Of a stretch of DNA of 58,000 nucleotides, positions 11,290-21,566 are shown piece after piece. The DNA is from Diphasiastrum complanatum (lineage: Eukaryota; Streptophyta; Lycopodiopsida; Lycopodiales; Lycopodiaceae). Position 1 is the stretch's first letter. Every line of letters begins with the position of its first letter. The stretch lies in assembly GCA_029204225.1 (NCBI GenBank), contig CM055097.1, forward strand, positions 37,190,976 to 37,248,975, written 5' to 3'. The position numbers and the translations under genes are program-made. The notes below the pieces were generated by a model. The model was given only the letters and a program-made list of their open reading frames with translations, was not told where the DNA came from and searched no databases.

Positions 11290-11404
11290 ATTAAGACAAA
11301 TGTGCATCTTGGTTTCCAAGGGGGGCTTGATCCTAGGACCAAAGAAACTTTGAATGCCAAGCTAATCACTTGAGCCAATCTCATTGGATTATCAAGACAA
11401 ATGT
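11290..11404 (-). mobile_element. Short tRNA-derived SINE, copy 1, with target duplication
   Basis: An 87-bp body (11304-11390) is flanked by ATTAAGACAAATGT and ATCAAGACAAATGT, a 14-bp duplication with one mismatch. On the minus strand the body carries a decayed A box (TTGGCTCAAGTGATTAGC), CAAAGTTTCTTTGGTCC, a decayed B box (GGATCAAGCC) and the 3' end CTTGGAAACCAAG. It is the same family as 14,159-14,275. Confidence 0.8.
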
Positions 11405-11676
11405 AACATTTCTTGTTTCACAATTCTACTGTGTATTACTTCAAGCCGATTAGCCCTTTGCAAAGAAACGACTTAAATCATTCTTCAACTTCATAGGAGG
11501 AAGTACTTGTATACAATGCGCCACATCAATGCATGTGCTGATAATCTTATGATTAGATGTTTAAGCAAAATTGATGTTAAGCTAAAACTAATCATAACTT
11601 ACAAATCAGAGTACAATTGATAAAACACAAATAGATAATTAGCATCCATTGTCATAGTAGACTCGTTGTTATAAAA
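11405..11676 (-). other. Probable 3' UTR and downstream flank of the hydrolase gene
   Basis: Minus-strand sequence immediately after the TAG at 11,677-11,679. No other gene is seen. The exact polyadenylation site cannot be fixed by eye. Confidence 0.4.
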
Positions 11677-11814
11677 CTAAAGAGACTTCCCAAACCAGTC
11701 CAAAAGGGCAGCATGTGCCTCTTCCGCCTCAGCAACAGCTTTTTCATCATTTACCTCATAGCGAACTGTCCATCCATGAATAACCCTAGGATATATCTTC
11801 ACAAAATGTGGTAC
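11677..11814 (-). CDS. Dienelactone hydrolase family protein, last exon (exon 6)
   Basis: The exon opens after a TAG acceptor (intron ...GCATGATAG) with VPHFVKIYPRVIHGWTVRYE and ends EEAHAALLDWFGKSL followed by TAG, 45 codons. The catalytic His is in IHGWTVRY, the family's HGW motif. It starts in phase 0, exactly matching exon 5, which ends ...LVSKSE at 49,765. Plant members continue SKPE|V-x-x-[FY]VKI-x-P-x-V-x-HGWTVRY across this point. It lies about 38 kb from exon 5 on the same strand and in the right order. The alternative, a stray copy of the exon, is less likely because phase, residue junction and lack of damage all fit. Confidence 0.85.
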   Translation of the reverse strand, partial: VPHFVKIYPRVIHGWTVRYEVNDEKAVAEAEEAHAALLDWFGKSL

Positions 11815-11829
11815 CTATCATGCCAATCA

Positions 11830-13600
11830 TATTAAGCCTAGCTTCTTTGGATTCACTATACTCTCATTTCTTAAATGAAGATAAACCATATTCCTAAACT
11901 AAAAACCTTCTATTATCTTAGAATTTCCACCAATGGTTGTGAAGCAAAATTTACATTATCACCACAAATAGAAGCGAAAGACTTTGACTGGCATTTTCAC
12001 AAAAAGAAACATCTAATTGATATATATTCAATTTAAACTGGAAATTGTATTATTGTCTTTCATATTGTTTCAACTATAAACATATCAATTTGCAGAAGAC
12101 CGAGGTTGAGAAAGCAAACTTGAGATAGATGGTCATTTTGAACGAGTGGATGGGGCCATCACAATAGGCCAAGGGTAGGAGGTTTGAGTTGGTTGTGCTC
12201 TCATCTTCATTTTGGGATGACGCATAGTCCATTGTCGTGGGCCTACAGCCTATCCACACTGTCTTGCACCTTACAAATCAAGAGGGTTGCATGTTGGGCC
12301 TTCTATATGAGTTCATAAATAGATTGGGCGAGCATCTATATCAGTGTATGACCATCAGTCTAGAGAGGTATTATACCACTCTTAACTCTTGGCTCTATAT
12401 TGTCTTGACTCCTGAGTCCTTAGTAGTTTGACACTTTATTTTGAAGTTTACACTTTGGTGTCACATTTAAATTTTGAAATTCGAATTGATCATTGATAAA
12501 CCTTTGGTTGAGTTTTCAACTAACAATGGCATGTCATTCAAATGTTACAGGCTTGAGGAGATCCGACACCTTTGGCGAAGTAGATGGGAGTGGTTTCATC
12601 ACTCCTTGCACACCATGGCCACATACTCCATCCATTGTGCCTCAAGAGTGAGCAACAATAAAATAATATAAAGCTTAGAGATGGCTGTAATGCCTATGTC
12701 TCTTGAGTTTATCGTGATTTGCACAAGCACGATAAGCTATTGGATGAGCACATACTCAAGCAAAAGACCATGGAGTTCTCCACCAGGCCCATGCGGGCCC
12801 ATGCGGTTGAGGGAGGGTAATATATTGCAATCCAAGATCATTGCAATTTGAATCTTGCCATTGTTGGATTCTTAGTTTTGTATTGCAATTTATGGTCTTG
12901 AATCCTCTTTGAACTTTTTAACTTTGACCAGGCCAGTTGTGTCCCGTGTCATAGTGGATGAAGTTTGGGATTGATGTTCCTAGTTGTGCCTCCTTGAAAT
13001 TAGAATCCCCTCACAAGACTGCACCATAAGTTAGATATGTGAGTAACATATGAAGAGAGGATATGGTAGATAATGATCAGCCAACAATGCAATTGTTGAC
13101 AATAGACTTATTTATATTGTACATTGTCATGATTATGTACAATGAATCGCGTAATGACTACAATGCATTCGATTATTTACAATAGTTTAATATTAAAAAA
13201 TGTGTTTGTAAATCCCTCTCTAAACCTGTTTTTTGGTTGTGAGGTCACTTTTCAGAAAAATGCAACTTTTGCAAATATTAGAAAATTTCCAGCTTTCTAG
13301 AAAAAAACAATTGCATTTTGACCTTTGTTCTAAAATGCGATGGTTGTGGTAGTACTAAAGGCAGTTGATGGCCTTCACAAAAGTGCAAAAGGTCTTCCAA
13401 TTTCATAATTCTCGTGATAATGGTCTATGAGCCCAGGTCTAAGGGAATATTCTATAGGGGATGTCCACACTGGTTTATCTATTTCTTCCCATTATAAGTT
13501 GCTTTCGTTGTCCTCGCCTAGAGGTATGACTTGATTGAGTTCATTGTTACCTATCAAGGGTATTTCCTCCTCAGACTTAGTGGCCTTATCAGGACTCACT
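11830..13600. other. No recognised gene; weak unidentified ORF remnants
   Basis: Plus-strand open frames at 12,237-12,431 (LYEFINRLGEHLYQCMTISL) and 12,474-12,671 read partly protein-like and may be two parts of one decayed frame, but no family is recognised. Otherwise AT-rich. Confidence 0.35.
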
Positions 13601-13604
13601 GGCT

Positions 13605-13669
<65 letters not shown>
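13605..13669. repeat. (CT)n microsatellite
   Basis: About 32 CT repeats, uninterrupted. Confidence 0.95.
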
Positions 13670-13673
<4 letters not shown>

Positions 13674-13955
13674 CTCTTTAACCAAACAGAAAACCAGCTA
13701 TTGAGCAGATCATTCCCACCTTTGAAAGTTTCCTCAACTAAAACAGAGAATTAAGAATGAATTCACACAAATTCTTAACATCTATTACCAAAATTGACCA
13801 TGTAGAAGAGCACTCTACCCTCATATTGGCCAAGCAGAACTCCATAATTTATTTGAGAAAATGGCACTCCAACTGGGATGTAATCCAAGTTCTCCAAACT
13901 TCCAAACCGATGTAGACCTTGCCTTCATCCTATCCAAGACCGCATCTTAGCCAGA

Positions 13956-13966
13956 CTCTGATACCA
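13956..13966 (-). promoter_or_regulatory. Primer-binding-site-like motif, minus strand
   Basis: The minus strand reads TGGTATCAGAG followed by TCTGGC, matching the initiator-tRNA-Met site of copia elements for 11 bases. The adjoining sequence at 13,967 lacks a clear LTR terminus, so the parent element is uncertain; it may be a minus-strand retrotransposon whose LTR occupies part of 13,967-14,520. Confidence 0.5.
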
Positions 13967-14158
13967 ATATAAAGACCCTAAAGGATTGCCCCTAAGACGA
14001 GGATAGGAAAACACAATAGAAGAGACTATGGAGCCAAACCGCCCAACCAATCCTAGATCAAAACTAGATCTAGCCCCCAAGCCATGCCATGTGAAGCAAG
14101 AGGAGAAGAGAGAACCTGGTAACCTAAACCCAATATGTCAATGGGAGAATCCCTACCT

Positions 14159-14275
14159 CATTATATAGAGAGTAACCAACGGGGTTGGCTCAGTTGGTTG
14201 GCTTGGCATCCAAAGTTTCTTTGGTCCCAGGTTCGAGCCTCCCCTTGGAAACCAAGAAGCATTATATAGAGAGTA
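14159..14275 (+). mobile_element. Short tRNA-derived SINE, copy 2, with perfect target duplication
   Basis: An 85-bp body (14,175-14,259) sits between perfect 16-bp copies of CATTATATAGAGAGTA. It carries a polymerase III A box (TGGCTCAGTTGG), a B box (GGTTCGAGCC) at tRNA-like spacing, and ends CCTTGGAAACCAAGAAG, which can form a small hairpin. There is no poly-A or tRNA 3' CCA. The perfect duplication indicates a recent insertion. Confidence 0.88.
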
Positions 14276-14642
14276 GAGTCCTGTGCATGAAACCATGCAA
14301 CCCCCATGCAAGTCAACTATAAATAGATCACATCTCTTCATGCAATCCTCCTGCCTATATCCGTCACACATGCATGCAATACTCCATATGTCTCAATTAG
14401 AGTGTCTGGGTCCTCTCAAGGTGATTAGTCACAAACAGGCCTCAACATGGAATTAAATCTCGGTGTGACCAATAATCTCAAACACTGGAGGGCCGGTCTA
14501 CCATATTAGGACTATTCCACGTCCTTAACCGAATATGGCCATAACAGATAGTCTGCTTCTTGCTGACCCAGAGAATGGTTGCACTTGCTGCAATGGTGCA
14601 CCCTCTTGAGACACTTTTACAGTCGTCCCCCAAGGAGCATCC

Positions 14643-14644
<2 letters not shown>

Positions 14645-14686
<42 letters not shown>
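14645..14686. repeat. (GA)n microsatellite
   Basis: About 21 GA repeats, lying in the 3' part of the Penelope-like element. Confidence 0.95.
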
Positions 14687-14688
<2 letters not shown>

Positions 14689-15083
14689 CCACCAATTGAC
14701 CCGCAGTTAGTGAATCCCTTCGGGGGCAGTTAGCTCCCCGTAAGGGATAGCTAACTGCCCACCAAAAGAACATCAATGTCATGTGGTAACGTGTACGACA
14801 AACTGAAGTAAGCAACTTATTGATGATACGACAGAGCTTATCTCTCATAAATCCATTTTTTTGAAAAGCATCAACAAGAATTCCAACCTCGTTAAGAAAC
14901 GTCTCTTGCATGTTACAGTAGTACATTGCGGCAATGACTTGTGAAACAGTAACCTTATATGAATTATAGATTGGTCCATTCAAAGCAAGATGTATATATT
15001 GTAAGTATGGAAAGGGTAGTCCTCTTCTTTTGTCGTATTTTGAAAGACAAGGCCGGATTTACTATCGAAGGCAATAGATATAT

Positions 15084-15389
15084 TTAAAAAGCTGATTTTA
15101 TTCCCTTCATCACTTTTCTTTTTATTTCTAGAAAGTCTAGGGGATAGATCCAAAACGGGTTTTCAGGGTTCCTTACGATGAAGCAAATGTCATCTATATA
15201 TCTAAAAGAATGTTGAAAGTCATTCATGAAAGAGGTCAGGCCCAGTTTAGCAAGTCTCTTAATAAATTGTGCGTAAAAAAAAGAAAGATACCAATTGCAC
15301 CACGTGGGTGAGCAGGAAAAACCCATAGAGATACCTCGTACCTGTCTCCAGGTTTTGTTTCCTAGTCTGACAATACAATTATCAATCAA
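15084..15389 (-). pseudogene. Penelope-like reverse transcriptase, palm motifs B and C
   Basis: A 101-codon open piece: GISMGFSCSPTWCNWYL (motif B) and FRYIDDICFIVRNPENPFW, with YIDD as the catalytic Asp pair. YIDD plus the following 'NPFWIYPLD' separates it from copia (YVDD) and LINE (YADD) enzymes and supports Penelope-like affinity. Confidence 0.8.
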
Positions 15390-15473
15390 AAAGTCGTTTC
15401 ATTGATAGAGTAGGTTTATATCCAAAGAGTGCCATTCTTGTGATTGTTTTGTATTCCATGACCAATTGAAAAC

Positions 15474-15953
15474 TTAGCGTGAGTGATTCCATCTAAGGTA
15501 TATAAATTCATGTCTGGAATATGTAAACAGATATTTTATTGCCTTTTTCATAACAGTTTTTAAACCCTCTGGGCCATCTAGGGGTATATTCTCGTAACAT
15601 TTTGAGATATCTACGACCCACATATTGGTAATCAGAGAAGGTAGCTTTAGATAGAAATCCATCGATGTCTCACATTGCCAATGTAAAATCGTATCAGCTC
15701 TAAGGATACTCTTGTATGTATTTGCCTTAAGGCCTGCACCTTCCATGAGGAACGGTGATAGCATACCAAGAGCTCCTGTGAGAAATTTTGCAAGTTTGGT
15801 AAAGCAGCAATTGTGAGCATTGGTAATCCATTTGAAAGAGTCTTTGTGGGCTTTAAAAGTGTAGAGAAGGTAAGGTAGAGCATTATTGCCCAGAAAAATT
15901 TCTGGTAGAGCGTACGTAGAAATGTTCGTTATATATGGCAAGGAATCCTCCAC
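15474..15953 (-). pseudogene. Penelope-like reverse transcriptase, fingers and palm motif A
   Basis: A 159-codon open piece with PYLLYTFKAHKDSFKWITNA (fingers) and MWVVDISKCYENIPLDGPEG, where the Asp of VVDISKCY is the first catalytic residue. The frame ends at 15,474; an adjoining frame carries the sequence on to 15,389. Confidence 0.75.
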
Positions 15954-16001
15954 ATGATTAGATTGATCGTTAAGAAAAGGAGTAAAATCTAGACTGTTAA
16001 G

Positions 16002-16652
16002 TCATTTTATGGCCAAATTTTGTACAAAGAATTTACACATGAAACATAGATTGTGATGTGCTTTATCAATTCCATTAACGTATAGAGAGTTTGTAAGCCA
16101 AAGTAGCTCGTCCTTTGCAATCTTATTTCTAGAAAGAGATTCAATATTTCCATGAAGCCATTTACCCTTTCTAATATGACTTAAAGCGATTATTTTACAA
16201 AACATAGCATGTTCTTTTTTTGTATTATTGTCTAAAGAATCATAAGAAGGTAGGAAGTCCATAAGTTTAAACCATTCATCATAAAGCTCTAAAGCGACTT
16301 CGTTCACATTAGCTTGTCTTAGAGTTATATGAATAAGACCATTTTCTAACGATTTTCGTAAGAGAGAACTCTTAATAATCTTACAGTCTGTGCAAACGAC
16401 ATGGCCAAATTTTTTAGAGATAAAGTTCTTGAAACGGTTAAAAGAGTAACATTGACAAGGATGAATGTTATCTATATCAAAATGGCAAAACACATCATAA
16501 GGAAAATACCATTCACATTTAACACTTGGTAGATAAGTCCAGCCGAAAGTAATATCATAAAAGAGTTCGTCAACAGTACCAAAAATCCTGCGTAAAACAT
16601 GATCGTAAAAATGCTTCACATGGATAAACTCAAATAGTCTATTTTGTAACAT
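16002..16652 (-). pseudogene. Penelope-like ORF, region before the RT
   Basis: A 216-codon open piece. The motif HPCQCYSFNRF, 12 residues later GHVVCTDCKIIKSSLLRK, follows the pattern seen ahead of the RT core in Penelope-like proteins (Cys pair, 'GHV.T.D..I', then 'LR..L..G'). Function of this region is not established; the assignment rests on its position and on the RT that follows. Confidence 0.6.
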
Positions 16653-18000
16653 AAATGTAGAAAAAGTCTCCCTGAGTGACTCCTAGTGAAAAATTGGAGA
16701 TGTCCGGTTGCTGAAACGTTGATTTGTCTTCTAACATTGTCTTCTTCATCCTGCACATCCATAAGGATCTATAAAAATTCAATTTTTTGATTGGTAAGTC
16801 CTCTTTGTTGCCACTGCTCTAATCTTCCTTTGCTTTGTAATCTGAAACACGCTTTTTCTTCCCCGTCCTGAACCGGCAATGACTGAGTTCGGATTGTTCA
16901 AATTAAAAGAGCCCATCCTTTTGTTTGAGTTCTGGAAGTACTTGTCTTGGAGGGTAGGAAAATTGGGACGTTTTAAGAGGCGTTCTATCTCCCGGATATT
17001 CTCGACATCTCCTAAAGGTGCAAGTAATTTGGCGGAGGAGTCCTTAATGTATTGGCGGATAAAGAGAAAAGTAATATGAGATTTTACCACATCCTTAGTA
17101 GGTTATATAGCCACATGAAAAAGGCATTTATCTGATTTTGGAGGGAAGCACCAGGAACAAACTTGGCAAGGTTATTCATAATGAACCAGATAGCATGATC
17201 AAGCCAAATGATGGAAGAACTGTTTTTACATTTTTCACCACATCTACATTTGAAAAAGGGTCTTTTCCAGTTCCAAATTCTGGCTTGGTGTAGGTTCATT
17301 CTATTGAAGCTAGTCTCAAAGTGTCATCTGGTCCTGGCCCAAACTTGCTTAGAGGGGCAACGAGAGGGTTCAAATTTGTTCATGCGGATAATGGTATCAA
17401 GAAACAGGGGTCTTGAGTGAAGGATTTTTTGTGCAAAGCGTCCAATTTGCAGACTTGTATTTCTTTTTCCGTCAAATGAGTCATCAGAATCCAAAGGTCA
17501 ATAGGTATAGGTGCAAGGAAATTAACAGAAGGGAGACTCCAAAGCTTGTAAGAGGTAAGAGTAGATTTATACTCGTTGATTCTAGCAGGAACAAAAGGTG
17601 ACTTGGTAGTTTTTGGATTGGCAAAAATCAAAAGAAGAGAGGTCACCAATATCGCAAATATCTTGAGAAAAGATCTCAAGTTGAGAGGCACTGTCTTCAC
17701 CAAGGTCTTCAGTATAAACAAGCGGGTGAGGAGAGGTGGGAGCATTAGAGGCAGAAGGGGTAGTGACAGTAGGAGAAATACCGTTTTCATTTTCTACACA
17801 TAAACACTTTTTTGATATGCGAATTGCAGAACTTTTCTTCCTCTTCAAACTTTTCAGCAAAATCATTAAGACGACTATAAAGATTTTCCACAAGGCTTAG
17901 CAGTTGTTTCTTCTTAACAAACTCAAAATAAATCTTTACCCAATCAATGGTCTCTAGCAAATCAATCAAGCAAAGAATCTTATCCTCAGGTCAAGCAGAA

Positions 18001-18628
18001 GCACATGTAGTTCTATCAATATTAATAATAGATCTATGTAACTCAACGACCTTCTTCATACAACAAATAATAATCTGAACAAAAAGGTTAGGTGGAGGTA
18101 GGGGCTCCCTATAGCCCAAACCTGCAGCTTCTTGAAACCATCCTATGGACTAAAACATAAAAAAGGACCTTTGTTAGCTTATAAATCGGATAAAAGATAA
18201 TGTGAAAAGTACAGTACTAAGGACCATAAATGGATCTTTGAATGATCCACAAGGTGATTGTATGCTTGTTAAACAATCATCAGAAACTAGTCATCAGAAA
18301 ACAAGATCTAGTTTAGCAGCTTGATAGGAAACAAGTAGAGACAATCAAAGCATCGATCAATTAGTGTAATCCAACTCCACACGTGTAGAAATAAGGTTGT
18401 AGTACGGCCTGTAGACAGTGTTTACAAAGTGCCAAAGCTGGGTTTCATTGGAAAAATAGAGTAATCACCATACAATGAGAGGAAACTCGAGTTTCTCCTT
18501 GAGGCTCCAAAAAGTTTCTATCTTCTCACTATGGAGAATGGGAATACATAGTAAAACACACTTCCTTTGAAAAGTTAGGTGAAAATCCAGCATGTAATAA
18601 GGAAGTAGACTCCACTTTCTTGCCCTAA
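18001..18628. other. No recognised gene between Penelope-like and copia elements
   Basis: No supported ORF. The sequence immediately left of 18,629 is the flank of the copia 3' LTR. Confidence 0.45.
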
Positions 18629-18890
18629 TGTGAAAACCCTAGCCTAGATCCAAGAGTCATGCTTGGTAGGTGCATGGTAGGTACAAATCTCATCATAAAT
18701 CATGGTCTAGATCCTTCAAAGTAGGAATCACTAACAAATAGACACAACCACTCCTCTTGACTCGTGGTAACCTACTTTAGGTGTGTACGTACAAGTGGCA
18801 CTTTGTCCATTGAAGTAACCAACAAACAATATTGACAAAATGTACAATATTCTACATGGCTAGATTTGCCAATGTAGGCAATTTTTCACA
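18629..18890 (-). mobile_element. 3' LTR of the copia element at 18,852-21,566
   Basis: On the minus strand the polypurine tract TTGAGGAGGAG is followed at 18,890 by TGTGAAAAATTGCC. The segment ends GGGTTTTCACA at 18,629, giving an 8-bp terminal inverted repeat TGTGAAAA/TTTTCACA and a 262-bp LTR. It overlaps the last codons of pol. The 5' LTR is not present at the other end. Confidence 0.7.
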
Positions 18891-19673
18891 CTCCTCCTCA
18901 AATCTAGCCTTGGAGATCACAATGCTTTTATCAATAACTCCAATTGAAGATCTAAGCTTGACAAATGAATCTTTAGGTAAAGGTTTAGTAAACAAATCAG
19001 CCAAGCAACTTGATGATGGCACGTGTTGGAGCTTGATCTCTTTAGCTTGCACTTTTTCTCTCACAAAATGATGAGCAATTTCGATGTGTTTGCTCCTTGC
19101 ATGGAATGTAGGATTAGTTGCAAGTGATTGGGCTGATTGGTTGTCACAATAGATGATAGGGATCTCCTCCTCCATGACATGAAGCTCCACCAATAGCCTT
19201 TTGAGCCACAAGACCTCCTTGCATGTTGATGTCAAGGCCTTGTATTCGGATTCTGTGGAAGATAGGGAGATGGTATCTTGCTTTTTGGAAAGCCATGATA
19301 CTACTCCATCACATAGAAAGGTGGCAAAGGCACTTGTTGATCTTCTATCCACTTTGTCACCTGCAAAATCCGAGTCACTATAGGCTCTTAAGCCAAAATT
19401 AGTTCCTCTATACAAAATACCAAAATTCTTAGTGAATGAAATGTATCTAAGAACTCTTTTGGCCATCTTCCAATGTGAAACTAGAGGACTTTGCATGAAT
19501 TGGCTTGACTTTCCAACACTATAACTAAGATCAGGTTTAGCTATAGTTAAATAGATCAAGGAGCCAATAAGCTTTCTATATAATGTGATGTCCTCAAAGG
19601 ATGCTTCATCACAACCAATAGATGCTTTTACATGTTGCTCCATTGGTGTCTCAATGCCTTTACAATTCTTCAT
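18852..19673 (-). CDS. Copia pol, RNase H region
   Basis: A 273-codon open frame: YRKLIGSLIYLTIAKPDLSY, YSDSDFAGDKVDRRSTS (first RNase H Asp), SLSSTESEYKAL (Glu), IYCDNQSAQSLA (Asp), FHARSKHIEIAHHFVREKV and LADLFTKPLPKDSF. This is the standard order for Ty1-copia RNase H. No internal stops. It continues the frame of the piece at 19,670-20,581 with a one-base break at the junction. Confidence 0.85.
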   Translation of the reverse strand: MKNCKGIETPMEQHVKASIGCDEASFEDITLYRKLIGSLIYLTIAKPDLSYSVGKSSQFMQSPLVSHWKMAKRVLRYISFTKNFGILYRGTNFGLRAYSDSDFAGDKVDRRSTSAFATFLCDGVVSWLSKKQDTISLSSTESEYKALTSTCKEVLWLKRLLVELHVMEEEIPIIYCDNQSAQSLATNPTFHARSKHIEIAHHFVREKVQAKEIKLQHVPSSSCLADLFTKPLPKDSFVKLRSSIGVIDKSIVISKARFEEECEKLPTLANLAM

Positions 19674-20581
19674 TCAAATCTATCTAGGATGGATGTAGCA
19701 TATTTAGATTGACAAATGAAGCTAAAATCACATCCTCTAATAACCTCTATTCCAAGAATGAAGCTCAATAGGTCGAGATCTACCATCTTAAACTCTTTTG
19801 CTAAAGCAATTTTTACATCTCTAATTCCATCTAGATCATTACCACTCAAGATAATGTCATCTACATACAAAACAAGAATAATATCCTCAAGTTCTTCTTC
19901 ACTTGGAAGCTCCTCCTCCATCCTAGCATGATTCTTGGCATCAAGATGATTAGTAGCATTATCATCCAAATCACAAGCATGTCTTTCATAAAAAATAACA
20001 TCCCTACTCACTATCACCTTGCTAGTGATGGGATTGAAGACTCTATAACCTTTGCTATTCTCACCATATCCCACAAAGATGCCTTTAATGGATGTTGCAT
20101 CATCCTTCCTTCTCTTATCCAAGGATTGGTGTACATAGCAAGTGGATCCAAAAACTTTGAGATCTTTGAGATTGGGCTTCTCTCCAAATGGAGCTTCAAA
20201 TGGTGTGATTCCAACAATGGCTTGGTTTGGCAATCTATTGCACAAATAGTTAGCACAAGTTATTGCTTCACCCCAAAATGGTTTGGATAGAGAAGCATAT
20301 AGCCTTAAGGCCTTAGCACACTCACAAAGAGATCTATTTCTTCTCTCACTCACTCCATTTTGTTGAGGGGTGTATGGACATGACAACTCCCTCTTTATGC
20401 CATTAGAACTACAAAAGTCAATCAACTTATTGGAGATATATTCACCTCCATTATCACTCCTTAATACCTTAATCTTGGTACTAAGTTGATTTTCTACCAA
20501 AGTCTTGAACTTTACAAAAAAATCAAACACCATTGATTTGCTAGACAAGAGGTACATCCAACAAAATCTAGAAGTCATCAA
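19670..20581 (-). CDS. Copia pol, integrase core joined to the RT C-terminus (internal deletion)
   Basis: The frame gives the integrase core (VLRSDNGGEYISNKLIDF, CPYTPQQNGVSERRNRSL) and the conserved 'VFG..CYVH' and 'GIFVGYGENSKGYRVFNP' region. At about 19,885 it then jumps from an acidic stretch (EEELPSEEELED) straight to ILVLYVDDIILSGNDLD. The RT fingers and first catalytic Asp, roughly 200 codons, are missing, yet the frame stays open. The element cannot make a working RT. Confidence 0.85.
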   Translation of the reverse strand: MMTSRFCWMYLLSSKSMVFDFFVKFKTLVENQLSTKIKVLRSDNGGEYISNKLIDFCSSNGIKRELSCPYTPQQNGVSERRNRSLCECAKALRLYASLSKPFWGEAITCANYLCNRLPNQAIVGITPFEAPFGEKPNLKDLKVFGSTCYVHQSLDKRRKDDATSIKGIFVGYGENSKGYRVFNPITSKVIVSRDVIFYERHACDLDDNATNHLDAKNHARMEEELPSEEELEDIILVLYVDDIILSGNDLDGIRDVKIALAKEFKMVDLDLLSFILGIEVIRGCDFSFICQSKYATSILDRFE

Positions 20582-21566
20582 TGAAGATTACATAGTACTT
20601 GGCACCACCATTAGACTCATGTAAAAAACTATGAACATCCGAATGGATGAGTTCAAGAGGAGAGTTTGATCTTGATGTAGATCTTGAAAAGGGTAGTTTG
20701 TGAGCCTTTGAGAGGCTGCATGCTTCACATCTCTTCCCACACTTTGACAAATGCTTGGGGAGTCCAACTGCAAGCTCCTTTGTAACCATAGATTCCATGG
20801 CTTTGTAGTTGGGGTGGCCCAACCTTTTGTGCCACAGTTCCACCTTTGATAGCTCCACCTTTGCCAAGTTAACACTCTCCACTGCAATATTAGCATCAAG
20901 CTTAAACAATTTACCTTGCTTAAAGCCTTTGGCTATACATTCATCATTTCTAAGGATGGAACAAACTCCATGCTTAAATTGTACATCTAGGCCATTATCC
21001 ATTAATTGGCCAACACTAAGCAAATTCTTGGTTAACTTAGGAACATAAAGAACATTATCTAGATTCATCCTTTTGGATGATCCCACATACAAGGGAATTG
21101 TTCCTATTCCACTTATCTTACATTCTTGACTACTTGTAGTATAGATTGATCTATGTAAGTCATTGTAAGAAAGTAAGGTGGAGAATATGTCCTTTTGATA
21201 TGTCATGTGGGAACTTGCCCCACTATCAATCCACCAAGAATCATTGGTGTTGCTCTTGGATGATGGTGGTTTGTTGGAAATCATCAAGGATGACTCTTCA
21301 TCCTCCTCTTCCTCCTGATGTGCAATGCTGCTTTGTTTGCTCTCTTGTGCCTTCTTCTTCTTGAGACATTCTGATGCAAAATGTCCTTTCTTTCCACAAA
21401 AAAAACATTTGTACTTGGACTTGTCTTTGATCTTGCCCTTTGAGCTTGAAGCCTCATCCTCCTCCTTGGTCTCCTTGAAGTGCTTCTTCTTGCCATTGGT
21501 CTTCTTCTTGCTGATCAAGAAACATTTCAACTCTCTGCTTCCAACAATCAGAAAACCAGCTAGCAA
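20568..21566 (-). CDS. Copia gag C-terminus, protease and integrase N-terminus
   Basis: A 332-codon open frame with the CCHC knuckle CFFCGKKGHFASEC, aspartic protease WWIDSGASSHMT, the GAG-pre-integrase zinc region LWHKRLGHPNYKAME...CEAC, and the start of the integrase core (ELIHSDVHSF, YYVIFIDDF). The gag N-terminus is absent: sequence before about 21,550 is unrelated, so the element is truncated at its 5' end. Confidence 0.85.
   Translation of the reverse strand: MLAGFLIVGSRELKCFLISKKKTNGKKKHFKETKEEDEASSSKGKIKDKSKYKCFFCGKKGHFASECLKKKKAQESKQSSIAHQEEEEDEESSLMISNKPPSSKSNTNDSWWIDSGASSHMTYQKDIFSTLLSYNDLHRSIYTTSSQECKISGIGTIPLYVGSSKRMNLDNVLYVPKLTKNLLSVGQLMDNGLDVQFKHGVCSILRNDECIAKGFKQGKLFKLDANIAVESVNLAKVELSKVELWHKRLGHPNYKAMESMVTKELAVGLPKHLSKCGKRCEACSLSKAHKLPFSRSTSRSNSPLELIHSDVHSFLHESNGGAKYYVIFIDDF

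Larger units (their letters stand above)
14700..18000 (-). mobile_element. Penelope-like retroelement, decayed
   Basis: Minus-strand frames spell one long protein in order: an N-terminal unknown region (17,969-16,779), a Cys-motif region (16,652-16,002), reverse transcriptase fingers and palm (15,953-15,474), palm with the YIDD box (15,389-15,084), and a helical C-terminal piece (from 14,983). Frame breaks separate these parts. No GIY-YIG endonuclease is visible at either end, so this would be an endonuclease-deficient type or an incomplete copy. The terminal pseudo-LTRs could not be defined, so the outer boundaries are approximate. Penelope-like elements are uncommon in seed plants. Confidence 0.75.

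Noticed and set aside
13492-13674. ORF with a long Arg-Glu repeat
   Set aside because: It is the translation of a CT microsatellite. The same applies to Ser-Leu runs at 14,600 and 36,980.
14175-14259. Functional tRNA gene
   Set aside because: A and B boxes are present but the acceptor and anticodon stems do not form, and a 16-bp target duplication flanks it, so it is a SINE.
19200-20290. Plus-strand ORFs at 19,201, 19,716 and 19,928
   Set aside because: Shadows of copia pol on the opposite strand.
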